A stretch of DNA of 64,000 nucleotides from Dokdonella fugitiva (GTDB lineage Bacteria > Pseudomonadota > Gammaproteobacteria > Xanthomonadales > Rhodanobacteraceae): positions 1-64,000 of the forward strand of contig NZ_JACGXL010000007.1 of assembly GCF_014138265.1 (NCBI RefSeq), given 5' to 3'. The notes below the pieces were generated by a model. It made no database searches. It was not told the DNA's origin and was given only the letters and a program-made list of their open reading frames with translations. Each line of letters begins with the position of its first letter. The first letter of the stretch is position 1. Below are positions 18,307 to 26,776 of the stretch, one piece after another. The position numbers and the translations under genes are program-made.

Positions 18307-18347
18307 GCGCGCGTCGCCGCCTCCATCACGAACCAGGAAGCTCCGTC

Positions 18348-19022
18348 ATGGCCAAGCAATCCCCGATCATCGCCCCGTCGATCCTGTCGGCGAACTTCGC
18401 GCGCCTCGGCGAGGAAGTCGACGCGGTGGTCGCCGCCGGCGCCGGCTGGATCCATTTCGACGTGATGGACAACCACTACGTGCCGAACCTCACGATCGGT
18501 CCGCTCGTCTGCGAGGCGCTGCGCAAGCACGGCGTGACCGCGCCGATCGACGTGCACCTCATGGTCAAGCCGGTCGACCGCATCGTGCCGGACTTCGCCA
18601 AGGCGGGCGCGAGCGTGATCAGCTTCCATCCCGAGGCGAGCGAACACGTCGACCGCACGATCCAGCTGATCAAGGACAGCGGTTGCCAGGCCGGCCTCGT
18701 GTTCAACCCGGCGACGCCGCTGTCCTACCTCGACTACGTGCTCGACAAGCTCGACCTCGTGCTGATCATGTCGGTCAATCCCGGCTTCGGCGGGCAGAGT
18801 TTCATCACCTCGGCGCTCGACAAGCTGCGCCGCGTGCGCGAGATGATCGACGCGAGCGGTCGGCCGATCCGCCTCGAGGTTGACGGCGGCGTGAAGCCGT
18901 CGAACATCGGCGAGATCGCCCGTGCGGGCGCGGACACCTTCGTCGCCGGCTCGGCCGTGTTCAACGAGCCCGACTACGCCGCGGTGATCGCGGCGATGCA
19001 ACGCGCGATCGCCGCTGCCTGA
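18348..19022 (+). CDS. rpe: Ribulose-phosphate 3-epimerase
   Basis: A 224-residue TIM-barrel enzyme, which interconverts ribulose 5-phosphate and xylulose 5-phosphate in the pentose phosphate pathway. [50 protein letters not shown] and EVDGGV hold the metal-binding His/Asp pairs and catalytic Asp residues. Length is standard. GGAAGCTCC lies before the ATG. A long hairpin with a T-run follows, so it ends a transcript. Confidence 0.96.
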   Translation: MAKQSPIIAPSILSANFARLGEEVDAVVAAGAGWIHFDVMDNHYVPNLTIGPLVCEALRKHGVTAPIDVHLMVKPVDRIVPDFAKAGASVISFHPEASEHVDRTIQLIKDSGCQAGLVFNPATPLSYLDYVLDKLDLVLIMSVNPGFGGQSFITSALDKLRRVREMIDASGRPIRLEVDGGVKPSNIGEIARAGADTFVAGSAVFNEPDYAAVIAAMQRAIAAA

Positions 19023-19032
19023 GGAAAAAGAA

Positions 19033-19098
19033 CCGCGCCGGGCCCGGGGGAGGGAAGGGGACGAAGCACCCGGCGCGGGGGGACAACCCGAGTTTTTT
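19033..19098 (+). terminator. Probable intrinsic terminator after rpe
   Basis: Perfect 10-bp arms CCGCGCCGGG (19033-19042) and CCCGGCGCGG (19069-19078), then a smaller CGGG/CCCG stem (19076-19090) directly before AGTTTTTT (T-run 19093-19098). The two stems share bases, so they are alternative folds; the second gives the classical stem plus T-run. Confidence 0.6.
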
Positions 19099-19186
19099 CC
19101 AGGGGAAACCGTGGTGGACGACCCTTGCGGGACGTCCGTGTTCGAGCGGCACGCATCCGTGACGCCGCCGCATCCTTGCGCTTTCC

Positions 19187-19218
19187 GCGGCATCGACGGC
19201 GGGTGCCGCCGATGCCGC
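19187..19218 (-). terminator. 14-bp hairpin downstream of two small leftward genes
   Basis: GCGGCATCGACGGC pairs with GCCGCCGATGCCGC with one mismatch around a GGGT loop. It lies 50 bp beyond the stop of the small leftward ORF at 19269. No T-run on that strand. No gene is visible between 19098 and 19268. Confidence 0.45.
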
Positions 19219-19268
19219 AGGAGACCCTTCCGTGGGTCACGCGATGACCGTCGGCCGCGGCCGATGAA

Positions 19269-19436
19269 TCAGATCGCTACCCAGGACGGCTCGGCGTCGC
19301 GTTCCGTCGCAGCGCTCGTGCAGGGCCGTTCGGCCAGGGCGGTCGGGGCGACCATCGCCTCGCCGCCGAGCCAGAGGAACTCGGCGATCGCGGCGGGGAT
19401 CGGGTCGGCATGCGGTGCATCGCGGTGGCGGTCCAT
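19269..19436 (-). CDS. Small protein of 55 residues, unknown
   Basis: ATG at 19436 is preceded by GAAGGAGACACCG, one of the best ribosome-binding sites in the window, which is why I call this short frame real. The product starts MDRHRDAPHADPIPAAIAEF, has a short apolar helix (IPAAIAEFLWLGGEAMV) and a Thr/Ala-rich tail ending PSWVAI. No signal peptide, no known domain. It lies downstream of another tiny leftward gene (19551-19664). Both face away from the response regulator at 19869. Function unknown. Confidence 0.5.
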   Translation of the reverse strand: MDRHRDAPHADPIPAAIAEFLWLGGEAMVAPTALAERPCTSAATERDAEPSWVAI

Positions 19437-19550
19437 CGGTGTCTCCTTCGGCAAGGTGTCGGCGCGGTGCCTTCCAGGGCGATCCCGACCGGCATCGATC
19501 GGGCAGCGATCCATCCGTGGATCGCGACAGGCGGAGTGCAGGCGGAGCGG

Positions 19551-19664
19551 CTAGATGTGCACGGCGGCGAGCAGGCCGAGCAGCAGCGAGCCGAGCGCGA
19601 AGACGACGCGCAGGCGTTCGCGGGCATGCAGTTCGGCGTTCGGGTCGGGGCGGCGCGGGTCCAT
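19551..19664 (-). CDS. 37-residue single-pass membrane peptide
   Basis: ATG at 19664 follows CCGGAGACCGACG. The peptide has a charged N-terminal half (MDPRRPDPNAELHARERLRV) and a C-terminal membrane helix (VFALGSLLLGLLAAVHI) that runs to the last residue, the layout of a small inner-membrane protein with cytoplasmic N-terminus. 114 bp upstream of the 55-residue gene in the same direction, so they may be one transcript. Too short for similarity-based assignment; function unknown. Confidence 0.45.
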   Translation of the reverse strand: MDPRRPDPNAELHARERLRVVFALGSLLLGLLAAVHI

Positions 19665-19868
19665 CGTCGGTCTCCGGTGCGGGTGTGCAGCTTCATTGCA
19701 CCGCGCGCGCGAGGACGCACGCCGCCCGGATCGTGCCGCGATCGCGACGAGTTCTGGCAATCCGCGGGCAGCCGCGGCGCGGACGTTGCGTGTTCGCGGC
19801 GACGCTGCGTAAGCTCGCCGCGTCGAACCGGCACCGCGCCGGCGAGGTCGCTTCCAGGAGAGGAATCC

Positions 19869-20558
19869 ATGCCGCGCAGCATCGCCATCGTCGAGGACGA
19901 ACCGCTGATCCGCGCCAACTACGTCGAAGCGCTCACCCGGCTCGGCTACGAAGTGCGCGGCTACGCGTCGCGCGGCGACGCGCAGGCCGCGTTCACGCAG
20001 CGCCTGCCCGAGCTCGTGATCATCGACGTCGGCCTCGGCGACGAACCCGAGGGCGGCTTCGAACTGTGCCGCCACCTGCGCGCGCAGTCGGCGACCTTGC
20101 CGATCCTCTTCCTCACCGCGCGCGACTCCGACTTCGACGTGATCTCCGGCCTGCGCCTCGGCGCCGACGACTACCTCGCCAAGGACATCTCGCTGCACCA
20201 GCTCGCCGCGCGCATCAACGCGCTGCTGCGACGCATGGACGCGCTGCGCAAGCCGGTCGCGGCCGACAGCATCATCGAGCAGGGTCCGCTCAAGCTCGAG
20301 ACCGAACGCATGCGCGTGACCTGGAACGGCGTCGAAGTCCCGCTGACCGTGACCGAGTTCTGGATGGTGCACACGCTCGTGCGCTTCCCCGGCCACGTGA
20401 AGAGCCGCGACCAGCTCATGCGCGACGCGCAGGTCGTCGTCGACGACGCGACGATCACCTCGCACATCAAGCGCATCCGCAAGAAGTTCATCGCGATCGA
20501 TGCCGCCTTCGACGCGATCGACACGGTGCACGGCGCCGGTTACCGCTGGAAGCCGTGA
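19869..20558 (+). CDS. OmpR-family response regulator, resembling the proteobacterial dedicated sortase system regulator
   Basis: A 229-residue two-domain regulator. Receiver domain with acidic pocket VEDE (residues 8-11), phospho-acceptor Asp53 in VIIDVGLGDE and conserved Lys in DDYLAKDIS; C-terminal winged helix (about 130-229) of the OmpR/PhoB type, ending VHGAGYRWKP. The VGLGDEPEGGFELC and TARDSDFDVISGLRLGADDYL stretches recall the regulator described with proteobacterial dedicated sortase systems (family recognition from memory; no sortase is present here). CAGGAGAGGAATCC precedes the ATG. First gene of a three-gene operon that ends with its kinase. Confidence 0.85.
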   Translation: MPRSIAIVEDEPLIRANYVEALTRLGYEVRGYASRGDAQAAFTQRLPELVIIDVGLGDEPEGGFELCRHLRAQSATLPILFLTARDSDFDVISGLRLGADDYLAKDISLHQLAARINALLRRMDALRKPVAADSIIEQGPLKLETERMRVTWNGVEVPLTVTEFWMVHTLVRFPGHVKSRDQLMRDAQVVVDDATITSHIKRIRKKFIAIDAAFDAIDTVHGAGYRWKP

Positions 20559-20574
20559 CCCGCCGCGGGCGCGC

Positions 20575-22359
20575 ATGAACGATCTCGCCCGCGACCTCGC
20601 GTCGACGGCCCGCCTGCCGCTGCCGACGCGTGCCGGTGCGCTCTCGTTCTGGCTGCGCTCGCGCGCGTTCATCCTGCTGCGCGCGCTGCGCGACCTCGGT
20701 GACCGCTCGCACCGGGGCTGGCCGCGTGGCCACGCGCTCGCCGAGGCCGTCGTGCTCGCCGAATCGCGCACGCCGCTGTGGCGCGACGGCCGCGGCGACG
20801 AGTTCGCGCTCGTCGCCGGCAAGGTGCACAACCTGCGCGTGGCGCTGCGCGCGTTCGACGGTGTCGTCGTGCCGGCCGGCGCGACCCTGAGCTTCTGGCG
20901 CCAGCTCGGTCGCCCGAGCGCGCTGCGCGGTTTCGTGCGCGGGCGCGAGCTGCGCGGCGGCTGCATCGTCCCGGTGGTCGCCGGCGGCCTGTGCCAGCTG
21001 TCGAACGCGCTCGCCGACGTCGCCGCGCGCGCCGGCATCGCCTTCGTCGAGCGCCATGCGCACAGTGCGCGCGTCGGCGACGACGGCGCGATCGACGCGA
21101 CCGTGTTCTGGAACTACGTCGACCTGCGCCTGCGCGCGGCGCACGCGTGGCGACTCGAAGTGCAACTCGGAGCCGACGAGCTCGTCGTGCGCGTACGCGC
21201 GGACATGCCGGTGCGTGCAGCGCCGGACGACGACGGTGGCGCATCGTTGCGGTCGCGCGCCGTACGCCCGCTGCGCGGCTGCCTCACCTGTGCGGAGGCG
21301 GCGTGTTTCCGCCACGAGCCGTCGCTGCGCGCCGCGCATGCGCGCGAAGCGTGGCTGCTCGACGCGTGGACGCCCGAGTTCGCTGCACATCTGGCGACGC
21401 GCACCGGCGCGGACGACGTCGATCGGCACGCGCCACCGACCGGCGCGCAATGGCGACAGCCGTGGCGATCGCAGCCGCGGACCTGGGCCGGCGCGCGCAC
21501 GCTGCGCGCGGCGAGCCTGCGCCGACTCGCGTGGCTGCGCTGGAACGCGCACGCGCAAGGGCGACGGCAGGCCGCGATCGTCGACGGCGAACGCTGGATC
21601 GCCGCCGCCTTCGCGCGCCGGCTGCGACCGGAACACGACCGCCTCGTGCTCGCGCAGGGTGCGCTGCCGCACCTGCATCGGCTCGGCGTGCTCGGCGGGC
21701 GCCGCTACCGGGTGCTCGCGAACGCGTTGCCGATGGCGGAGATCGAACGTCGGCTCGACGCGGCTCGGCGCGACGCGGGCGAAGCCGCCGCGGCGACGCT
21801 CGCCGATTTCCGCGTCGACGCGGCGTTGCGCGAGGCGGAACGGCTCGCACTGCACGGCGCCGAGGCGATCGTGACCGCGCACGCGGAAGTCGCGCGCTAC
21901 TGGCGCGCTCGCGGCGTGACCGTGCAACAGCTGTCGTGGAGCATGCCGGCGGTCGCGCCGCGCGGCGCCGTCGCGCGGCCCGGCGCGCCGCTCGTCGTCT
22001 TCGCGGCGAGTGCGCTCGCGCGCAAGGGCGCCTACGAACTCGCCGCCGCGCTGCGCGGCCTGCGCGTCCGCCTGCGCGTGCTCGGTTCGCGCTCGGCCGA
22101 CGCGACGCTGTGGCAGGGCATCGAGGTCGAGCACGCGGGCTACGCGAGCGACTGGCTCGAGCAGGCCTGCGTCGTCGTGCTGCCCGCCCACGTCGAACAC
22201 GCACCGCGTGCGTTGTTGCGCGCGCTCGCGGCCGGCGTGCCGGTGGTCGCGACGCCGGCCTGCGGCATCGATGCGACGCCGCACCTCGAGCTCGTGCCGG
22301 CCGGCGACGTCGAGGCACTGCGCCGGGCGATCATGGATCGCACCGTGGAGGCGCACTGA
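20575..22359 (+). CDS. VanW-domain protein fused to a GT-B glycosyltransferase-like domain
   Basis: A 594-residue cytoplasmic protein. Residues about 75-170 carry the VanW pattern (NLRVALRAFDGVVVPAGATL, GGLCQLSNALADVA, FVERHAHSA). A CLTCAEAAC cysteine cluster follows near residue 240. The C-terminal 250 residues look like a GT-B fold glycosyltransferase: acceptor-side segment (AIVTAHAEVARYWRARGV) and the nucleotide-sugar side (FAASALARKGAYELAAAL, LPAHVEHAPRALLRALAAG, PVVATPACG). No membrane helix. It sits between a response regulator and its kinase with 16-bp and 2-bp gaps, so all three are co-expressed. Substrate unknown; a sugar-transfer role in envelope polysaccharide is inference. Confidence 0.72.
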   Translation: MNDLARDLASTARLPLPTRAGALSFWLRSRAFILLRALRDLGDRSHRGWPRGHALAEAVVLAESRTPLWRDGRGDEFALVAGKVHNLRVALRAFDGVVVPAGATLSFWRQLGRPSALRGFVRGRELRGGCIVPVVAGGLCQLSNALADVAARAGIAFVERHAHSARVGDDGAIDATVFWNYVDLRLRAAHAWRLEVQLGADELVVRVRADMPVRAAPDDDGGASLRSRAVRPLRGCLTCAEAACFRHEPSLRAAHAREAWLLDAWTPEFAAHLATRTGADDVDRHAPPTGAQWRQPWRSQPRTWAGARTLRAASLRRLAWLRWNAHAQGRRQAAIVDGERWIAAAFARRLRPEHDRLVLAQGALPHLHRLGVLGGRRYRVLANALPMAEIERRLDAARRDAGEAAAATLADFRVDAALREAERLALHGAEAIVTAHAEVARYWRARGVTVQQLSWSMPAVAPRGAVARPGAPLVVFAASALARKGAYELAAALRGLRVRLRVLGSRSADATLWQGIEVEHAGYASDWLEQACVVVLPAHVEHAPRALLRALAAGVPVVATPACGIDATPHLELVPAGDVEALRRAIMDRTVEAH

Positions 22360-22361
22360 CG

Positions 22362-24386
22362 ATGTCGCTGCGCTTCAAGCTGCTGCTCGTCGCTCTGTCG
22401 ACGCTCGCGCTGCCGTGGGCGGGCTGGCAGTTCGTGCGCCAGGTCGAACTGCTGCTGCGCCAGGGCCAGGAACAGGCGCTGCTCGCGTCCGCGGGCATGC
22501 TCGCCAAGACGGTCGAGGCGCGCGGCATCGCCTGGCCGCCGTCGGGGCCGGTGCTCTACCTGCAGCGCGCGTCCGAGCGAATCGTCGTCGACGGCTACGC
22601 CGACGACTGGAGCGGGTTGCGCCCGTACGCGCAGGCGCTCGGCCCGAGCCAGGACGCGCAGAAGCTGCGCGTGACGCTCGCACGCGACAAGGACACACTC
22701 TACCTGCTCGCCGAAGTGCGCGACGCGACGCGCGCGCGCTTCGACCCCGCCGATGCGCGCAGCGCGCTCGGCGACCACGTCGAACTGCTGCTCGTCGACG
22801 GCGGCGAGTCGCGCCGTTACCGGCTGACCAGTGCGGCGCCGGGGGCGTTCGACGCGCCGGCGGAAGGCGACGGCGAGCGGCTGCCCCCTCACCTGTCCGG
22901 CATGCTGCAGGAGGACGGCTCCGGCTATCGCATCGAGCTGCGCCTGCCGCGCGGCGTGATGCCCGAGCGCATAGGCCTCGCCGTGCGCGACTCGGCGCAG
23001 GCCGACGCGACACCGCCCGAGCCGCGCCGCCTGATCGCCTACGACGACGGCGCCGCGCGTTCGCTGCAGCCGCTCGTGCCCGCGCACACGCGCACGCGCC
23101 TCGTCGCCGCCGACGGCTGGCTCGTCGCCGACGCCGGCCGGCTCGACACCGCCGGCGTCGCCGCGCGCGACGCGCCGGGCGGCTTCGCCAACTTCGTCTA
23201 CCGCGTGCTCATCGCGCCCGGCTTCGGCGGCTCCGCCGCGCTCGACGGCGAGCGGCCGCGCCTCGATGCGAGCGAGGTCTGGCAGGCGTTGTCCGGCGTG
23301 CCGGCGACGAGCTGGCGCGCGGTCGATCGCGGCGGCGCGGTCGTGCTCACCGCGTCGATCCCGCTGCAGTCGGCCGACGGCCAGCACGGCGCGCTCGTGC
23401 TCGAGCAGGCGAACCGCGCGCTGCCGCTGCTCGCCAACCGCGCACTGGTCGGGCTCGCCGGCTCGACCCTCGTCGCGCTGGCGATCGCGCTGGCCATCCT
23501 GCTCGCGTTCGGCGCTTCGCTGTCGCTGCGCATCCGTCGCCTGCGCAACGCGGCCGAGCGCGCGGTGCGGACGTCCGGACGTCTGGACGGGCCGATGCCG
23601 CTCGCCGACGCGTCGGATGAACTCGGCGACCTCGCGCGCAGCTTCGCCAAGCTCGTCGACGAAGTCGCCGCCTACACCGACTACCTGCGCACGCTCGCCT
23701 CGAAGCTTTCGCACGAACTCAACACGCCGCTCGCGATCGTCAAGTCCTCGCTCGACAACCTCGAGCACCACGACGTGCCCGCCGCCGCGCGGCCGTACCT
23801 CGCGCGCGCGCGCGACGGCGCCGAGCGGCTCGGCTCGATCGTCCGCGCGATGAGCGAGGCGAGCCGCGTCGAGCGCGCGATCGCTTCGGCCGAGGCGGAG
23901 GACTTCGACCTGCGCGCGCTCGTCGCCGGCTGCGCCGACGGCTATCGCGCGCTCTGCGACGGTCGCGAGCTGCGCCTCGAACTGCCGCCGGCGCCGGTGC
24001 CGTTCCACGGCGCGCCCGACCTCGTCGCGCAGGCGCTCGACAAGCTGTTCGACAACGCGTGCTCGTTCACGCCGCCGGGCGGCTGGATCGCGCTGTCGCT
24101 GCAGGTCGACGCGACCGGCGCGGTGGTGCGCCTCGCCAACCAGGGACCGTCGCTGCCCGCGGCGATGCAGGAACGCCTGTTCGACTCACTCGTGTCGATG
24201 CGCGAGGGCAGCACGCGCAGCGGCGGCACACCCCATCTCGGCCTCGGCCTGTACGTCGTGCGCCTCGTCGCCGAACTGCACCAGGGCCGCGCCGGCGCGG
24301 CCAACCTCGCCGACGGCGGTGGCGTCGTGTTCTCGATCGCGATGTCGGGCATGGTGCGTCGCCGCCTCGCCGATGGCGCCGTGTAG
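22362..24386 (+). CDS. Sensor histidine kinase with CBM9-like periplasmic domain
   Basis: A 674-residue kinase. First membrane helix near residues 5-22; a periplasmic region of about 330 residues whose first part (IVVDGYADDWSGLRPYAQAL, DTLYLLAEVRDATR, DHVELLLVDGG) resembles the CBM9-like carbohydrate-binding fold; second membrane helix about 362-388; HAMP-like segment; H-box with His451 in KLSHELNTPLAIV; N-box LDKLFDNACSF and G-box LGLGLYVV. It phosphorylates the regulator at 19869. The architecture resembles the proteobacterial dedicated sortase kinase family, without a sortase here. A sugar or glycan ligand is suggested by the CBM9-like fold and the neighbouring glycosyltransferase (inference). 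Confidence 0.85.
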   Translation: MSLRFKLLLVALSTLALPWAGWQFVRQVELLLRQGQEQALLASAGMLAKTVEARGIAWPPSGPVLYLQRASERIVVDGYADDWSGLRPYAQALGPSQDAQKLRVTLARDKDTLYLLAEVRDATRARFDPADARSALGDHVELLLVDGGESRRYRLTSAAPGAFDAPAEGDGERLPPHLSGMLQEDGSGYRIELRLPRGVMPERIGLAVRDSAQADATPPEPRRLIAYDDGAARSLQPLVPAHTRTRLVAADGWLVADAGRLDTAGVAARDAPGGFANFVYRVLIAPGFGGSAALDGERPRLDASEVWQALSGVPATSWRAVDRGGAVVLTASIPLQSADGQHGALVLEQANRALPLLANRALVGLAGSTLVALAIALAILLAFGASLSLRIRRLRNAAERAVRTSGRLDGPMPLADASDELGDLARSFAKLVDEVAAYTDYLRTLASKLSHELNTPLAIVKSSLDNLEHHDVPAAARPYLARARDGAERLGSIVRAMSEASRVERAIASAEAEDFDLRALVAGCADGYRALCDGRELRLELPPAPVPFHGAPDLVAQALDKLFDNACSFTPPGGWIALSLQVDATGAVVRLANQGPSLPAAMQERLFDSLVSMREGSTRSGGTPHLGLGLYVVRLVAELHQGRAGAANLADGGGVVFSIAMSGMVRRRLADGAV

Positions 24387-24406
24387 CGCCGCAGTCCTCA
24401 GCCTTC

Positions 24407-24479
24407 TGTGGGGGCGGCGGAAGCCGCGATGCTTTCGCAGGGCGGAACGAAGGGCATCGCGGCTTCCGCCGCTCCCACA
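24407..24479. repeat. REP-type palindromic repeat, copy A
   Basis: 26-bp arms TGTGGGGGCGGCGGAAGCCG.. (24407-24432) and its reverse complement (24454-24479) with one mismatch and a 21-bp spacer. Almost identical arms occur at 32861-32939. Each arm itself folds (GGCGGAAGCCGC). It lies 21 bp after the histidine kinase stop, and no gene is visible from 24387 to 24748. Confidence 0.8.
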
Positions 24480-24499
24480 ATGCTCTGCCCGCTTCGAAG

Positions 24500-24604
24500 C
24501 CTCCCCCTTCAAGGGGGAGGTTTGGAGGGGGATGGTGTTTGCCATCGCGGGGTAATCGAGCGACACCGTCCCCACCCAACCCTTCCGTTGAAGGGGAGGG
24601 CCGA
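24500..24604. repeat. Second palindromic repeat pair (CCTCCCCCTT family)
   Basis: CCTCCCCCTT-C-AAGGGGGAGG is a perfect 10-bp hairpin (24500-24520), followed by TTTGGAGGGGGATGGTGT, whose approximate reverse complement ACACCGTCCCCACCCAA appears near 24571, and a second, imperfect hairpin (CCCTTCC..GAAGGGGAGGG) closes the unit. The arrangement is two inverted REP units, a BIME-like element. It resembles the C-rich repeat that has entered soeA at 60396. Confidence 0.6.
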
Positions 24605-24748
24605 ACACCTCGCGGCGCGCCAATGGAAGACAGTTGCTCCCACAGGGGCGGCGCGCGCGTTTGCCGCATCGCGGCGTGTCGTTTCGCGCGTTCGATGTCG
24701 TAATCACGGGTCATCCGCGGGACGGTCCCGCGCCCCTGGGGTCACCGC

Positions 24749-25783
24749 ATGAAGCTTCCCGCCTCCGTCCTTGCCATGCTCTGCGCGGGTGCCGCCGCGA
24801 ACGCGGCCGAACCCGTGACGAGCGGCGACGAGATCGACTACATGCCGTCGGTGATCCATTCGAGCGACGACGGTGCGCGCATCATCGTGTTCGAGCGCCT
24901 CGATCCGTCGACGTTCAACGGCGACCTCTGGATCACGCGCTCGACCGACGGCGGCGCGAGCTGGAGCACGCCGGCCGCGATCATCTCGAGCGCGGCGAAC
25001 GAGCGCCATCCGTCGCTCGTGCAGCTCGGCCCGGCGAGCTATGCGCTGTTCTACCTCAAGGGCAGCGGCGGCCTCACCTCGCTGCGCATCTACCGCGCGA
25101 CGAGCACCGACGGCGTCGCGTTCACCGAGCAAGGTGTCCTCGACCTCGGCTGGGCTGCGGGCGGCCAGTTCAACCCGCACGTGATCCGCCATCCGGGCGG
25201 CACGCTGACGATGAGCTACCAGTACAACAGCGGCGGTTCGTCGGGCTCGTACGTCGCGCAATCGTCCGACGGCGGCTCGACCTGGGACCTCCTGAAGACG
25301 CCGATCGCCTTGGGCAGCCAGCTGCCGCGCATCGCCTTCCGCGCGAGCGACGGGCTCTACCTCGCGAGCTACCAGGTCGGTGGCAGTGCGCTCTCGATGT
25401 ACGTGAAGACGACCACGAGCGTGCACGACTGGAGTGCCGCGCCGCAGGATTTCGCGGTGGCGGGCAACAACCACGACTCGCTGCCGGTCGTCATGCCCGA
25501 CGAGGCGTTCGCGCTGTTCTGGATCCGCGCGAACGGCAGCCAGTTCGATCTCGCCGTGCGCCGTTCCATCGACGGCGTGAACTGGGGCGATGCGATCGCG
25601 CTTTCCGACACGCCGGACGAGGACGACGTCGAACCGCACCCGCTCGTCGGCACGTCGCCGGACACGGTCGAACTCTACTGGGGGCGCGACGTGCCCGCGG
25701 GCAGCCTCACCTACGACATCGTGCGCGAGCCGCGCGCGGTCGTGGTCGACCTCATCTTCGCCGACGGCGTCGAAGCATCGTGA
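24749..25783 (+). CDS. Secreted sialidase-like (BNR/Asp-box) beta-propeller protein
   Basis: A 344-residue exported protein. Signal peptide MKLPASVLAMLCAGAAANA; the body has repeated Asp-box motifs (STDGGASWS, SSDGGSTWD, SIDGVNWG) typical of six-bladed sialidase/BNR propellers. The catalytic Arg triad of sialidases cannot be confirmed by eye, so it may be a binding protein. The C-terminus VDLIFADGVEAS resembles the IFADGF tail of two other secreted proteins in this window. Single gene between repeats and the convergent lipoprotein gene. Confidence 0.75.
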   Translation: MKLPASVLAMLCAGAAANAAEPVTSGDEIDYMPSVIHSSDDGARIIVFERLDPSTFNGDLWITRSTDGGASWSTPAAIISSAANERHPSLVQLGPASYALFYLKGSGGLTSLRIYRATSTDGVAFTEQGVLDLGWAAGGQFNPHVIRHPGGTLTMSYQYNSGGSSGSYVAQSSDGGSTWDLLKTPIALGSQLPRIAFRASDGLYLASYQVGGSALSMYVKTTTSVHDWSAAPQDFAVAGNNHDSLPVVMPDEAFALFWIRANGSQFDLAVRRSIDGVNWGDAIALSDTPDEDDVEPHPLVGTSPDTVELYWGRDVPAGSLTYDIVREPRAVVVDLIFADGVEAS

Positions 25784-25822
25784 GTCGGTACCGTTCGATC
25801 GCACCGACGCGCGTGCGCGAAT

Positions 25823-26653
25823 TCAAGGGGCGTAGTCGATGGCGTGGTCTTCCCACGCGGTGATGCGCCACTCGCCAGCGGACTTCGCCAGGGTCACGTC
25901 GATGCGGCGAGCGGCCATCGGTCGCTGCATCGACGCATGGTAGAGGTAGCGAAGCACGGTCGCCGTGGCCCTCACGCGTTGACCGGAGACGGTGGCGTCG
26001 CAGATGACCCAGGCGCCTTCGGGATACGAGGCTTCGAACGTCGTTCCGTTGAACATCGGCGATGCGCTCAACGCGCTGCAGGCTCCCATTCCGCTCAGCG
26101 AGGGGATGGCCCGGCCGTCGTCGCGCTCCAGTCGCGAACGGATGACGTCGTCGGGGAACGGTGGTCGCTTCGCTTTCACCTCGATGCGCAGGAGCGCCGG
26201 ACCGTCCTTCGTTGCGCTCGCGTAGTCGATGTCGACGTCGACGCCGTCCTCGGTCCCCGGCATGCTCCTGGTGCCGACGCGCGCGTGCTTCCATTCGTGA
26301 TCGAGGTACTTCCCGGGCGCATAGCCACCGAGGCAGGACAGGGCCGCACCGAAATTGCCGCCGGGAAACTCCGCCGACGAGTTCTGCAGCAGGTAGTCGC
26401 AGAACTTCGCGGCCGGCACGCTCCCGCCGTCCTCGCAGCGCCGCGAGGCGAGCACCGGTTGGCTCGCCGCTTCCGCACCGTCGGCGCAGCGCGGGCCCCA
26501 GTCGACGCACAGTTCGACGCGGGCCTCGTTCCCCGGCTCGATCGCATTGGCGAAGCGCGTCATTTCCGAGCACAGCGGCTCGCGCGCCGGTCGGATGCCC
26601 GTGCATCCGGATGCGAGGATCACCGACGACAACAACAGCAAGCGCGCAATCAT
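25823..26653 (-). CDS. Lipoprotein of unknown function
   Basis: A 276-residue protein with a lipoprotein signal (MIARLLLLSSVILASGCTG; lipobox LASGC) and several further Cys residues (LCSEM, LCVDWGPRCADG, RRCEDGG, KFCDYL, LSCLGGY, GACSAL, VICDATV) that may form disulfides in the periplasm. Globular, mixed alpha/beta; no recognised domain. ATG at 26653 is taken because the lipobox follows at the right distance; upstream frame to 26707 is not needed. Convergent with the sialidase-like gene and divergent from trpE. Fewer strictly GC-ending codons than trpE beside it. Confidence 0.7.
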   Translation of the reverse strand: MIARLLLLSSVILASGCTGIRPAREPLCSEMTRFANAIEPGNEARVELCVDWGPRCADGAEAASQPVLASRRCEDGGSVPAAKFCDYLLQNSSAEFPGGNFGAALSCLGGYAPGKYLDHEWKHARVGTRSMPGTEDGVDVDIDYASATKDGPALLRIEVKAKRPPFPDDVIRSRLERDDGRAIPSLSGMGACSALSASPMFNGTTFEASYPEGAWVICDATVSGQRVRATATVLRYLYHASMQRPMAARRIDVTLAKSAGEWRITAWEDHAIDYAP

Positions 26654-26776
26654 GCGGCAATCCCCATCGTGGACGGTGGCCCCGCTGCCGTACCGGTGCG
26701 CATGCATCGGGGCCGGCGTCGCGCGGCCGCGCGCACCCTGTTATCTTCGAGGGCCGCCTTCTTCGCAGCATACATC

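Noticed and set aside
19869-24386. A complete sortase system
   Set aside because: Only the regulator and kinase look alike. No sortase catalytic TLxTC sequence or LPXTG substrate is encoded in the window.
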